Assembly (NCBI GenBank): GCA_014378065.1
Contig: JACMOK010000154.1
Location: 1 to 44,457, forward strand
DNA length: 44,457 nucleotides
DNA from: Flavobacterium sp.
Lineage (GTDB): Bacteria; Bacteroidota; Bacteroidia; Flavobacteriales; Flavobacteriaceae
Direction of reading: 5' to 3'
Part shown: positions 17,727 to 27,128 of the stretch, piece after piece
Position numbering within the stretch: position 1 is the stretch's first letter
Layout: every line of letters starts with the position of its first letter
Notes under the pieces: model-generated
Databases searched by the model: none
Told to the model about the DNA's origin: nothing
Seen by the model: the letters and a program-made list of their open reading frames with translations, nothing else
Position numbers and translations under genes: made by a program

Positions 17727-18689
17727 TTGAAAAATCAGCTCCGAAAATGGTTTTCTATCATGCTTCCGATTTTATTTGGGAGCTTCCTGATTGTCTACAC
17801 TTATGAGAAATTTACGCCCCAACAACTGCTGGAAATCAAAGGTTATTTTAAAAACGCCAATTATTCTTATATCTATTTGGGAGTATTCATTGCCTTTTTA
17901 GGGAATGCCTCTCGAGCCTACCGTTGGAAGTTTACCTTAGAGCACATGGGCTACACCACGTCCTTTTACAATAATTTTATGGCAGTCAATATCGGGTATC
18001 TGCTCAATTTAACAGTGCCCAAATCGGGAGAAATTTCTAGAGCAGTCATTTTAAAAAAATATGAAAATGTTCCTTTTGATAAAGGTTTCGGAACCATTGT
18101 AGCCGAGCGAATTGTTGATATGATTGTACTTCTTTTGTTTATGATGTTGGCCATATTGCTGCAATTTGATATTGTAAAATCGTTCATCCTCGATAAAATA
18201 CCTCTAAAAAAATTGATGCTTCTTTCGATATTATGCCTTGTAGTTACTGCAATAATGCTGCTGGTGTATCGCTATTCTAAAGCGAAATGGGTATTGGCGC
18301 TCAAACAGAAGGTCTCGGGATTAAAAGAAGGCGTACTGAGTATTTTTCACATGAAAAAAAAAATAGCGTATTTGCTGCACACTGCATTTATTTGGTTTTC
18401 TTATATATTGATGTTTTACATTACCCTTTTTGTCCTCCCTGAGACGAGCTCCATTTCGGTTGGTGCGGTGGTAACAGCTTTTGTTGTGGGTAGCATTGCC
18501 ATAGCGTTTACCAATAGTGGCTTTGGTTCTTATCCGTTTTTGATTTCGAAAATTTTGCTTTTTTATTCCATTTCCGAAACGGCAGGAAATGCGTTTGGAT
18601 GGATTGTCTGGAGTTCTCAAATGTTCTTGGTCGTGGTCTTGGGGATGCTGTCTTTTTTATTGTTACCGATATTTAATCGAAGCAAATAA
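17727..18689 (+). CDS. Lysylphosphatidylglycerol synthase TM-region/flippase-like membrane protein
   Basis: 320-residue polytopic protein with about eight hydrophobic segments. The conserved stretch GNASRAYRWKFTLEHMG followed by NIGYLLNLTVPKSGEISRAV and a GTIVAERIVDMIVLL helix is typical of the LPG_synthase_TM (UPF0104) family, whose MprF member flips aminoacyl-phospholipids. There is no lysyltransferase domain, so lipid or lipid-linked substrate transport is the most that can be inferred. The start appears to be TTG 17727, three bases after the panD stop; no ATG occurs until residue 13 (position 17763). Confidence 0.8.
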   Translation: MKNQLRKWFSIMLPILFGSFLIVYTYEKFTPQQLLEIKGYFKNANYSYIYLGVFIAFLGNASRAYRWKFTLEHMGYTTSFYNNFMAVNIGYLLNLTVPKSGEISRAVILKKYENVPFDKGFGTIVAERIVDMIVLLLFMMLAILLQFDIVKSFILDKIPLKKLMLLSILCLVVTAIMLLVYRYSKAKWVLALKQKVSGLKEGVLSIFHMKKKIAYLLHTAFIWFSYILMFYITLFVLPETSSISVGAVVTAFVVGSIAIAFTNSGFGSYPFLISKILLFYSISETAGNAFGWIVWSSQMFLVVVLGMLSFLLLPIFNRSK

Positions 18690-18743
18690 ATCATTATCTT
18701 GCTAATCTGATTTTACAGCACGCAATAACCAACCAATATTAAC

Positions 18744-19886
18744 ATGAAAAAAGTTTATTTACTACTGGCATTGATATGCCTTATTACCACCTATTCTCAA
18801 AAAACGACCACCCTAGTGTCTTCCCCCAGACTCAATGAAAACAGAGAGATTATTATTGGTTTGCCTGCCTCTTATGAAAAAAATCCAAATAAAAAATACC
18901 CGTTACTTGTTTTATTAGATGGTGATTATTTGTTTGATCCGTTTCAAGGCGCTCTTAATTACGGCGCTTATTGGGATGATTTGCCTGAAGTAATTATCGT
19001 AGGCATCAGCCAAAATAAAAACAACGAGCGGAATGTGGATTGTGCCGTCGATGAAAACACCGGACTGCCAGCAGAATCCGGCGAAAAATTCTTTGAATTC
19101 ATCAGCATGGGTGTGATTCCGTTTATGGAAAAAAAATACCGTATCGCCCCATTCAAAATGATTGCAGGTCACGATACCACAGCGGGATTTTTGAATTTTT
19201 ACTTGTACAAAGACCAACCGCTATTTAACGCCTATATTTCATTAAGTCCTGAGCTGGCACAAGGAATGGAAGAGCAAATTCCAGAACGTTTGGCAGCCAT
19301 TACCCAGCCCATTTTCTATTACCAGTCGACCGCCGATGGCGATGTCAAAAAAATGCAGACCCGAATCAAAAAATTAGACGATGGTGCTAAAGTAATTAAA
19401 AAGTCTACCCTTAATTACCGATTTGACGAATTCAAGGGCGCGACACACTACTCGCTCGTTTTGCATTCTATTCCTAATGCCCTTTACCAATTTTTTGCCG
19501 CATACCAACCCATTTCAACTACTGAGTTTTTAGAGAAAATCGCAATTCTTCCATCTGGTTACGTAGATTATCTAACCAACAAATACGATGTTTTAGAAAA
19601 ATCGCTGTACATGAAAATCCCAATTAGAATTAACGATTTTAAAGCGATTGAAGCGGCTATTCTTAAAAATAAAGCCTACGCAGAATTTGATAAACTAGCT
19701 GATCTTGCCAAGAAAAATTATCCGAAATCGATGTTGTATGATTATGAAATGGCGATGATGTACGAAAAAACAGGTGATCTGAAAAAAGCAGTAAAATCAT
19801 ATCAAAATGCTTTTCAAAAAGAAGAAATTGGAGATTTGACAAAAGACATGATGCTCGACAAAGCTGACGAACTTAAGAAACAGTAA
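18744..19886 (+). CDS. Secreted alpha/beta-hydrolase (esterase-D fold) with Asp at the nucleophile position
   Basis: 380 residues. A signal peptide (to about residue 18, LITTYSQ) sends it out of the cytoplasm. The body matches putative esterases of the PF00756 type: EIIIGLPASYEKNPNKKYPL, VLLDGDYLF, VIPFMEKKYRI, then the nucleophile elbow and a C-terminal His235 in GATHYSLV. The elbow reads AGHDTTAGF, with Asp144 where family members have Ser in GHSxGG. The last 70 residues form a TPR-like helical pair (ANLYD-type YDYEMAMMYEKTGDLKKAVK). It may be inactive, or use Asp like haloalkane dehalogenases and epoxide hydrolases. Precedes radA by 6 bp. Confidence 0.8.
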   Translation: MKKVYLLLALICLITTYSQKTTTLVSSPRLNENREIIIGLPASYEKNPNKKYPLLVLLDGDYLFDPFQGALNYGAYWDDLPEVIIVGISQNKNNERNVDCAVDENTGLPAESGEKFFEFISMGVIPFMEKKYRIAPFKMIAGHDTTAGFLNFYLYKDQPLFNAYISLSPELAQGMEEQIPERLAAITQPIFYYQSTADGDVKKMQTRIKKLDDGAKVIKKSTLNYRFDEFKGATHYSLVLHSIPNALYQFFAAYQPISTTEFLEKIAILPSGYVDYLTNKYDVLEKSLYMKIPIRINDFKAIEAAILKNKAYAEFDKLADLAKKNYPKSMLYDYEMAMMYEKTGDLKKAVKSYQNAFQKEEIGDLTKDMMLDKADELKKQ

Positions 19887-19892
19887 TCGCTT

Positions 19893-21254
19893 ATGTCAAA
19901 AGTCAAAACCTCATTTTTTTGCCAAAATTGTGGCGCTCAGTATGCAAAATGGCAGGGGCAATGCAATTCTTGTAAAGAATGGAACACAATAGCAGAAGAA
20001 ATTATTCAGAAAGAAGAAAAATCAGTTTGGAGAACCCAGACTTCCGAAGCGAAAAAAACTGCGCAGCCTTTAAAAATTAAAGAAATTGATTCTGCGCAAG
20101 AAGTGCGAATGGACACACGTGATGGCGAATTGAACCGCGTGCTTGGTGGCGGAATTGTTCCCGGCTCCCTAATTCTTTTGGGCGGAGAACCCGGTATCGG
20201 AAAAAGTACTTTGCTATTGCAAATTTCCCTAAAATTGCCTTACAAAACATTATATGTTTCAGGCGAAGAAAGCCAAAAGCAAATCAAAATGCGTGCGGAA
20301 AGGATCACGCCAAACGGAGACAATTGTTACATCCTAACCGAAACCAAAACCCAAAATATTTTCAGACAGATTCAGGAAATTGAACCTGAAATTGTCATCA
20401 TTGATTCAATTCAAACCCTACATACTGAGTATATTGAGGCCTCGCCAGGCAGTATTTCTCAAATTCGCGAAACTACCGCAGAGCTGATCAAATTTGCTAA
20501 AGAGACCAATATTCCGGTGATTTTGATTGGTCATATTACCAAAGACGGCAACATTGCAGGGCCCAAAATTTTAGAGCACATGGTTGATACAGTATTGCAA
20601 TTTGAAGGTGATCGAAACCACGTTTACCGCATACTGCGTTCCCTTAAAAACCGATTTGGCTCTACAGCAGAATTGGGAATTTATGAAATGTTAGGCAGTG
20701 GCTTGCGCGAGGTTTCAAATCCTTCCGAAATTTTAATATCGCACAAAGACGCTACGCTTTCTGGAACCGCAATCGCCTCTACGCTTGAAGGTATGCGGCC
20801 GTTAATGATAGAAATTCAGGCATTGGTAAGCACTGCCGTTTATGGTACGCCGCAGCGAAGTACCACCGGTTACAACGCCAAACGACTCAATATGATTCTG
20901 GCCGTTTTAGAAAAACGTGCAGGCTTTCGACTCGGGACTAAAGATGTTTTTCTCAATATTACAGGAGGCATTTCGATTGATGATCCGGCCATTGATCTGG
21001 CGGTCGTGGCGGCGATTTTATCCTCAAATGAAGACATACCTATTGAAGAAGGATTTTGTTTTGCAGGCGAAGTAGGCCTTTCCGGAGAAATTCGCCCGGT
21101 GAATCGCGTAGACCAACGCATTCAAGAAGCGGAAAAATTGGGTTTTTCGACTATTTTTGTATCTAAATACAATAAGATCTCGTTGAAAAATTCGTTAATA
21201 AAAATCCGCTTGGTCTCTAAAATTGAAGATGTGGTGAGTGAATTGTTTGGTTAA
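19893..21254 (+). CDS. radA: DNA repair protein RadA
   Basis: RecA-like ATPase that promotes branch migration in recombinational repair. Order of domains: N-terminal zinc ribbon with C10-x2-C13 and C24-x2-C27, RecA core with Walker A GEPGIGKST (98-106) and the EIVIIDSIQTLH Walker B strand, the diagnostic KNRFGS motif near residue 253, and a C-terminal Lon-protease-like domain (GGISIDDPAIDLAVVAAILS, FAGEVGLSGEIRPV). The 453-residue length is typical. Lies within a plus-strand run, 6 bp after the hydrolase and 11 bp before the GT51 protein. Confidence 0.97.
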   Translation: MSKVKTSFFCQNCGAQYAKWQGQCNSCKEWNTIAEEIIQKEEKSVWRTQTSEAKKTAQPLKIKEIDSAQEVRMDTRDGELNRVLGGGIVPGSLILLGGEPGIGKSTLLLQISLKLPYKTLYVSGEESQKQIKMRAERITPNGDNCYILTETKTQNIFRQIQEIEPEIVIIDSIQTLHTEYIEASPGSISQIRETTAELIKFAKETNIPVILIGHITKDGNIAGPKILEHMVDTVLQFEGDRNHVYRILRSLKNRFGSTAELGIYEMLGSGLREVSNPSEILISHKDATLSGTAIASTLEGMRPLMIEIQALVSTAVYGTPQRSTTGYNAKRLNMILAVLEKRAGFRLGTKDVFLNITGGISIDDPAIDLAVVAAILSSNEDIPIEEGFCFAGEVGLSGEIRPVNRVDQRIQEAEKLGFSTIFVSKYNKISLKNSLIKIRLVSKIEDVVSELFG

Positions 21255-21265
21255 TTACATTAGAA

Positions 21266-23221
21266 ATGAGAACTACGAAACAAAAAATATTTTTGACCGT
21301 TAAAATCGTTGGCGTTTTTTTGGTATTCGTATTAGTTGGTATGCTTATTTTCAGGGATGTGATTCTGCAAAAAGCCATTGTTCAGCTATCCCATAAAATG
21401 GCGCGCGATTACGATTGCGATTTTTCCGTTAAGAAAGCAAAGTTTGAGGGATTCTGTGGTGTTGCGATGGATGACGTCTTGCTTGTTCCTAAAAAAGCGG
21501 ACACCTTATTCCGAATTCAATCTATCAAAACGAGTGTGAATTTTTGGCGTTTGCTCACCGGCAATATTCAGTTAGGAAAACTTGAGGCAAAAAACGGATT
21601 TGTAAATCTCGTAAAAGATGGCAAAAACCGAAATTTTGATACTTTTTTACCCAAGAAAAAGAAGGCGATTAAAACCAAAGAAAAACCCAACTATGCTGAT
21701 ATGGCGTATCGGATTTTGAACCAAGCTTTAAATCTAATCCCAACAGACATGCGCTTAGAAAATTTATCACTTCGCATGAACGACAACGGAAAAAAAGCGA
21801 CTTTAAGTTTAACCAAACTCGCCCTTGTAGATAAAAACTTGGAAACGTCAATTCGGGTACAGACCAATACTTTTACCCAACGCTGGAAAATTAAAGGATT
21901 TGCCGACCCTAGAAACAAACAAACCGACTTGCGCTTTTTTAACATTGATACCGGAAAAATCAAAGTGCCTTATTTTGACGAACGCTATAATATTCAGTCT
22001 AGTTTTGATTCTATCCGATGGAACATCTCAAATATTGATATGGAAGGCGGAGAATTGCATGTAGACGGCTTTACTTCTATTTCCAATTTTACTGTTAATC
22101 ATCCCAAAATTGCCAGTAAAGATGTCGTGATTAAGAATGCCCGTTTTAATTATCATTTGCTCTTTGGCGAAAACTTCATTGCCGTTGATAGTAGTTCGAC
22201 TGCCGAACTGAACCGCATCAAATTTCATCCCTTTATATCCTACGATAACAAAGCCGATAAAATTTACACCCTTAAAATTGCAATTCCTAAAATGAAGGCG
22301 CAAGATTTTATTACTTCGTTGCCCAAGGGATTGTTTACCCATTTTGAAGGCATGGAAGCTACAGGAAATTTTAACTATCACTTGCGATTTGTGTTCAATA
22401 AAAACAAACCCAACGGGGTGGTGTTTGACAGTAAACTGAATAAAGAAAACTTGCAAATTACCAAATACGGAGAAGCCAACCTCAATAAAATCAATGGCGA
22501 ATTTATGTATCATGCTATTATTAATGATGTTCCGCAACGCGGTATTCTCGTCGGAAATTCTAATCCCAATTATACGCCGCTCGCTCAGATTTCACCTTAT
22601 TTAAGGAAATCGGTACTGACCACCGAAGACCCTTCGTTCTTTTCTCACAAAGGATTTATCAATGAAGCCTTCAGGCAATCGATTGTAAAAAACATACGAA
22701 CCAAGAAATTTTCACGCGGTGGAAGTACCATCAGCATGCAGTTGATCAAAAATGCTTTTTTAACAAGAGAGAAAACACTGTCCCGAAAACTCGAGGAAAT
22801 TTTACTCGTCTACATCATGGAAAACAACCGCGTCGTAAGCAAGGAACGGATGCTTGAAGTCTATTTTAACATCATTGAATGGGGACCCAATATTTATGGG
22901 ATCGGTGAAGCCTCCTCGTTCTATTTCCAAAAATATCCGTCTGAACTGACGTTAAATGAATGCTTGTATTTGGCGAATATTATTCCGAGTCCCCGAAAAT
23001 TCATGTACCAATTTAATTCACTAGGCAATCTGAAACCCTATGCAGTGAATCGCGATAAAAATCTTAAAAGAATCATGATGGGGCGCGGCATTATAGTACC
23101 TGCAGATACCATTTACCAACTGCCCATTATGATTACCGGCGGCGCTCGATCCTATATTAAAACCAAAGAAGTTCGCAACACCACGATAGATTCTACTTCT
23201 ATTGAAGAATTTGATTTTTGA
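21266..23221 (+). CDS. AsmA-like/GT51 transglycosylase-domain membrane protein
   Basis: 651 residues. One N-terminal membrane helix (about 10-30), then about 400 residues of AsmA-like periplasmic repeats (LRLENLSLRM-type strands), and a C-terminal peptidoglycan glycosyltransferase (GT51) domain at about 440-620. All GT51 signatures are present: LTTEDPSFFSHKGF with catalytic Glu454, RGGSTISMQLIKN, RKLEEILLVYIME, KERMLEVYFNIIEWG with Glu531, and YGIGEASSFYF. There is no transpeptidase domain, so it resembles a monofunctional transglycosylase with an unusually large N-terminal extension. It probably acts on lipid II or a related lipid-linked glycan at the periplasmic face. Confidence 0.85.
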   Translation: MRTTKQKIFLTVKIVGVFLVFVLVGMLIFRDVILQKAIVQLSHKMARDYDCDFSVKKAKFEGFCGVAMDDVLLVPKKADTLFRIQSIKTSVNFWRLLTGNIQLGKLEAKNGFVNLVKDGKNRNFDTFLPKKKKAIKTKEKPNYADMAYRILNQALNLIPTDMRLENLSLRMNDNGKKATLSLTKLALVDKNLETSIRVQTNTFTQRWKIKGFADPRNKQTDLRFFNIDTGKIKVPYFDERYNIQSSFDSIRWNISNIDMEGGELHVDGFTSISNFTVNHPKIASKDVVIKNARFNYHLLFGENFIAVDSSSTAELNRIKFHPFISYDNKADKIYTLKIAIPKMKAQDFITSLPKGLFTHFEGMEATGNFNYHLRFVFNKNKPNGVVFDSKLNKENLQITKYGEANLNKINGEFMYHAIINDVPQRGILVGNSNPNYTPLAQISPYLRKSVLTTEDPSFFSHKGFINEAFRQSIVKNIRTKKFSRGGSTISMQLIKNAFLTREKTLSRKLEEILLVYIMENNRVVSKERMLEVYFNIIEWGPNIYGIGEASSFYFQKYPSELTLNECLYLANIIPSPRKFMYQFNSLGNLKPYAVNRDKNLKRIMMGRGIIVPADTIYQLPIMITGGARSYIKTKEVRNTTIDSTSIEEFDF

Positions 23222-23308
23222 TAAATTTGACAAGTTATTCTCTTAAAAATATGATTGAAAATTTATTAAATTGCTTATTTTTACGTCATTAATTTAAAAA
23301 AAATTGAA

Positions 23309-24676
23309 ATGAAAGCTACTTTACTTTTTATATTTTCGTTTATTTCACTGCTATCCCATTCGCAAACTATTGGTATTACTACCTTTGCTTCTGGCTTTGT
23401 AGATCCGCTTGAGATTGTGCACCCACCGGCAGATGCCCGACTGTTTGTCGTGCAACAAGGGGGAGCGGTTCGGATTTTAAATCCAAATCAAACCGTTAAC
23501 GCAACCAATTTCCTTACGCTTACGACCAACACCATTTCTACGGGCGGTGAGCGCGGACTACTGGGCTTGGCCTTTCATCCCAATTATGTTACTAATGGTT
23601 TCTTCTATGTTAACTACACCAATACCGCCGGAAACACAGTGATTGCTCGTTATACCGTGTCTACCAACCCCAACGTAGCCAACCCAAACAGTGGTACCAT
23701 TTTATTAACCATCCCGCAACCCTTTGCCAATCACAACGGTGGAACCTTACGTTTTGGCCCTGATGGCTATTTGTATATTGGTATGGGTGATGGCGGCAGT
23801 GGCGGCGATCCGGGAAATCGAGCGCAAAACATTAGTGAGAATCTGGGCAAAATGTTGCGAATTGATGTAGATTCTGCGTCTCCTTATGGAATACCGCCGA
23901 CAAATCCGTATTTGGGTGTTGCGGGAAATGATGAGATTTGGGCTATTGGTTTGCGAAATCCTTGGAAGTTCTCATTCAACCGCCTTACTAACGACTTATG
24001 GATCGCCGATGTTGGTCAGAACAATATCGAAGAAATTAATAAAGTAAATCCGACAACCCCAGCTTTAAATTTCGGATGGCGTTGTTATGAAGGAAACAGC
24101 ATTTACATTGGAGGTTGCGCGGTTTCGACGACCACTTACACTTTTCCGATAGCGCAATATACCCATTCGAGTGGCGCTTGCTCTATCACGGGAGGTTATG
24201 TATACACTGGCACTTTGTATCCGAATTTTGCGGATAAATATTTCTTTGCTGATTATTGTAGTAATAAAATCGGAATGACGGATACCACCGGGGTTATAAC
24301 ATGGTCAACAGCGTTTGCAGGTTCAAATTTTACCACATTTGGGGAAGATATAAATGGCGCATTGTATGTCGCTGGTGGCAGTTCTGGTATAGTTTCTAAG
24401 GTAGTCGACACTTCCCTTGGAGTAGCGACGTTTGACAAAATGAGTTTGCAATTGTACCCAAATCCCGCGTCATCCGAAGTGTTTATACAAGGTAAAACAA
24501 TTAATTTTCCCGCCCTCGCAACTGTTTATGACATGAGCGGAAAACTTTTGATGCAACAATCTTTATCCTCAGCCACCAATGCAATTACCACAACTGCACT
24601 GCAAAGCGGTCTCTACATGGTGAGCATTAAAGACCAAACAGGATTAAGCTTTACTTCTAAATTAACAATAAAATAA
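23309..24676 (+). CDS. PQQ-type soluble aldose sugar dehydrogenase with T9SS C-terminal sorting domain
   Basis: 455 residues: signal peptide (to about Q19, LLSHSQ), then a six-bladed GSDH-type propeller (PF07995), and a C-terminal type A sorting domain (LYPNPASSEVFIQG, YDMSGKLLMQQSL, LQSGLYMVSI) from about residue 380. Propeller motifs include GERGLLGLAFHPNY, FANHNGGTLRFGPDGYLYIG with the conserved His, DGGSGGDPGNRAQ, and WAIGLRNPWKFSF. It should oxidise sugars at the cell surface using PQQ, exported by the Sec and type IX systems. Whether the cell makes PQQ cannot be judged here. Two bases before the SdpI gene. Confidence 0.9.
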   Translation: MKATLLFIFSFISLLSHSQTIGITTFASGFVDPLEIVHPPADARLFVVQQGGAVRILNPNQTVNATNFLTLTTNTISTGGERGLLGLAFHPNYVTNGFFYVNYTNTAGNTVIARYTVSTNPNVANPNSGTILLTIPQPFANHNGGTLRFGPDGYLYIGMGDGGSGGDPGNRAQNISENLGKMLRIDVDSASPYGIPPTNPYLGVAGNDEIWAIGLRNPWKFSFNRLTNDLWIADVGQNNIEEINKVNPTTPALNFGWRCYEGNSIYIGGCAVSTTTYTFPIAQYTHSSGACSITGGYVYTGTLYPNFADKYFFADYCSNKIGMTDTTGVITWSTAFAGSNFTTFGEDINGALYVAGGSSGIVSKVVDTSLGVATFDKMSLQLYPNPASSEVFIQGKTINFPALATVYDMSGKLLMQQSLSSATNAITTTALQSGLYMVSIKDQTGLSFTSKLTIK

Positions 24677-24677
24677 G

Positions 24678-25022
24678 ATGGTAAATTATGACAGTACTTT
24701 ATTTTCAATTTTAATCTTAGTGGGTGGAGTTTTTAGCATCGCTGCAATGTTACTATACCTCTTTCCTCCAAAAAAAATAAATTATTTATACGGTTACCGC
24801 ACTTCGAACTCGATGAAATCAGACGAAAGATGGCATTTTGCACAACGGTTCTCCGCTATTGCGATGTTACAATCTGGAACTGGATTAATTCTGATTTCCA
24901 GTTTAGATTTGTTTCTGGCGTTTTCGGATCAGACCGCGACTGTAATAGCCTATAGCAGTATTGGCCTAGCAGTAGCCCTGCTCTTAATTAGAACAGAAAG
25001 CGCCTTGAAAAAATTGCCTTAA
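24678..25022 (+). CDS. SdpI-family membrane protein
   Basis: 114 residues with three hydrophobic helices (about 8-28, 60-78, 88-104). Between helices 1 and 2 lies YGYRTSNSMKSDERWHFAQR, the signature of the SdpI/YhfL family. In Bacillus SdpI is the immunity protein for the SdpC toxin, but most Bacteroidota homologues have no toxin neighbour and an unknown role, and none is seen here. Starts one base after the stop of the sugar dehydrogenase. Convergent with the aldo/keto reductase 16 bp downstream. Confidence 0.85.
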   Translation: MVNYDSTLFSILILVGGVFSIAAMLLYLFPPKKINYLYGYRTSNSMKSDERWHFAQRFSAIAMLQSGTGLILISSLDLFLAFSDQTATVIAYSSIGLAVALLLIRTESALKKLP

Positions 25023-25038
25023 AGATTAAAGATTAATT

Positions 25039-26076
25039 TTAAGGTGCAGGATCTGGAATCAGGTTTTGCACCTTTTCTATTTCCTGCAAGATGGCTTCGG
25101 ATAAATCTACCGATATTGCATCTATGTTTTTCCCCAATTGAACTAAGCTGGTAGCGCCCACAATGGCACTGGTAACTAGCGGTTGATGAATCACAAATCC
25201 GAGAGCCAAATCGGTTAAACTGAGTCCGAAATTGTCGGCTACATCCTGATACAATCGGGTTGCCGTTCTGGTTTGTTCTGAGTTGTATCTGACGAATTGC
25301 GGAAACAAATTCAACCTTGCTTCCGGCAATGACTTCGCTTCTACATATTTCCCAGACAGCACTCCAAAAGCCAATGGAGAGTAAGCCAATAAACCTACAT
25401 TTTCTCTGTGACAAGTTTCAGCAAGACCTATTTCAAAAGTTCGATTGACCAAAGAATATGGATTTTGTATTGTCGATATGCGGGGCAAATTGTGTTTTTT
25501 GCTTTCTTCCAGAAATCGCATTAAACCCCAAGGCGTCTCATTTGAAATACCGATATGTTTAATTTTTCCCTGTTGAATCAATTTTTCAAAAGTCTGTAAA
25601 ACTTCCTGAAAATTATCTTCCCAGGCATCTTCCTGAATCGTGTAACCGCGTTGTCCGAAGAAATTCATTTTTCGCTCGGGCCAATGCATTTGATACAAAT
25701 CGATATAATCTGTTTGCAAACGCTGTAGACTTTTGTCTACTGAAAGTTGGATACTCGCTTTCGAAAAATCTAAGTTTTTACGGATGTACTCGAGGTTTCT
25801 ATTGGGTCCAGCGATTTTTGTAGCCAAAACAACATCATCCCTTTTGCCTGATTTTTTAAGCCAGGTTCCAATGATCTTTTCGGTGCTTCCAAAAGTGGCT
25901 TCGCGCGCCGCTATAGGATACATTTCGGCAGTATCGATAAAATTGACGCCGTGGTCTAGCGCAAAATCCAGTTGAGAATGGCTTTCAGACTCTGAATTCT
26001 GTTCACCAAAAGTCATCGTTCCGAGACAAATTTTGCTCACTATGATGCTGGTATTGGGCAGTGTGGTATATTTCAT
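25039..26076 (-). CDS. tas: Aldo/keto reductase, Tas type
   Basis: NAD(P)H-dependent oxidoreductase with a TIM-barrel fold. The catalytic tetrad is complete: Asp48 and Tyr53 in IDTAEMYPI, Lys87 in LATKIAG, and His131 in QMHWPERKMNFFG. The N-terminus LGTMTFGEQNSESESHSQLD and the MYPI and HWPER stretches are close to E. coli Tas rather than to generic aldo/keto reductases. 345 residues. Physiological substrate unknown. 35 bp after the OmpA-like gene, same strand. Confidence 0.88.
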   Translation of the reverse strand: MKYTTLPNTSIIVSKICLGTMTFGEQNSESESHSQLDFALDHGVNFIDTAEMYPIAAREATFGSTEKIIGTWLKKSGKRDDVVLATKIAGPNRNLEYIRKNLDFSKASIQLSVDKSLQRLQTDYIDLYQMHWPERKMNFFGQRGYTIQEDAWEDNFQEVLQTFEKLIQQGKIKHIGISNETPWGLMRFLEESKKHNLPRISTIQNPYSLVNRTFEIGLAETCHRENVGLLAYSPLAFGVLSGKYVEAKSLPEARLNLFPQFVRYNSEQTRTATRLYQDVADNFGLSLTDLALGFVIHQPLVTSAIVGATSLVQLGKNIDAISVDLSEAILQEIEKVQNLIPDPAP

Positions 26077-26111
26077 TTTAAGGTAATCTATATGTTTTCG
26101 TGAAAACCGAC

Positions 26112-27071
26112 TTACAATTCGTTAAGCATCTTAGAAATTTCGTCGAGTTTGGGTGTTAGGATAATTTCTATTCTTCGGTTTTTGGCTTTCCCTTCAGGCG
26201 TGGCATTAGTTGCCAGCGGCGCAAATTCGCTTCTGCCGGCGGCTGTCAGATTTTGTTTGTTGATACTTTTATTTTCCCCCAATATATTAACAATCACCGT
26301 GGCTCTTTTGGTAGACAAATCCCAATTGTCAGCAATGGGTCCGGATCCGCCATAAGCATCATCATCGGTATGGCCTTCAATCAGTACTGAGATATCAGGA
26401 TTGGCCGCCAAAACTTTTCCAACTTCCACCACCGCTCTTCTGCCTTCTGCGCCCACAGCCCAGCTGCCAGAACTGAACAACAATTTGTTTTCCATAGATA
26501 CATATACTTTTCCGTTTTTTTGCTGTACGGTCAGGCCCTTACCCTCAAAACTATTTAATGCTTTAGAAAGGGTTTCTTTAAGTTTTTTCATGCTGGCGTC
26601 TTTGGCTGCCATCAGTCCTTCAAGTTCGGCAAGCCGTTTAGAATTGGCTTGCAAATCATTGCTTAATTTGGTTAAGCGCGATTGTTCGTTGGCAAGTGCT
26701 TTTTGTTTGGCTTCTAGTTGCGCCAACAATTCTCGGTTCTTATTCATATTAGCCTGCAACGCGTCGTCACTATTTTTTTCGAGTGCGGTATAAGAGGATT
26801 GTAAGGTTTTTAAATTTTTATCTGCCGAGACATAATCCGATTGCAATTTATCGCGTTCGGATTTTGTATTTTTAAGTTCGTCTTTTAGCGCTTCGTAGGC
26901 AATATCCAGATCGGTTTTGGCCTTAACACAATCTTCGCTGTCGTCCTGAAGTTTTCGGTTTTCCTTTTTGAGTTCGGCGAATTTATTTTCTAAGTCGGTG
27001 TACACTTTTTTTGATACGCACGAGCTTACTAAAGCCAATAAAACGAACGCGATGGAAACTTTTTTTATCAT
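26112..27071 (-). CDS. OmpA-family lipoprotein with coiled coil
   Basis: 319 residues. Lipobox with Cys18 (LALVSSC) indicates a lipoprotein, probably of the outer membrane. Residues about 25-170 are a long Glu/Lys/Leu-rich coiled coil (LENKFAELKKENRKLQDD, ELLAQLEAKQKALANEQSR). The C-terminal OmpA domain (about 190-310) holds VLIEGHTDDDAYGG and AAGRSEFAPLATN, ending in KNRRIEIIL, the peptidoglycan (diaminopimelate)-binding pattern. It likely tethers the outer membrane to the cell wall. Downstream of exonuclease III, with a repeat element in the 144-bp gap. Confidence 0.9.
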   Translation of the reverse strand: MIKKVSIAFVLLALVSSCVSKKVYTDLENKFAELKKENRKLQDDSEDCVKAKTDLDIAYEALKDELKNTKSERDKLQSDYVSADKNLKTLQSSYTALEKNSDDALQANMNKNRELLAQLEAKQKALANEQSRLTKLSNDLQANSKRLAELEGLMAAKDASMKKLKETLSKALNSFEGKGLTVQQKNGKVYVSMENKLLFSSGSWAVGAEGRRAVVEVGKVLAANPDISVLIEGHTDDDAYGGSGPIADNWDLSTKRATVIVNILGENKSINKQNLTAAGRSEFAPLATNATPEGKAKNRRIEIILTPKLDEISKMLNEL

Positions 27072-27128
27072 TTTTTAGATTTTAAAAATATTGAGATTAC
27101 TAAAGTATTCTATTTGAATCGGAAGGGA

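Noticed and set aside
24678..25022. SdpI as immunity half of a toxin system
   Set aside because: The family signature is clear, but no SdpC-like toxin or SdpAB-like gene is nearby.
25017..25044. Short inverted repeat CCTTAAA/TTTAAGG between SdpI and the aldo/keto reductase
   Set aside because: Only seven A/T-rich pairs with a 14-base loop and no T run; too weak to call a terminator, though it does bridge two convergent genes.
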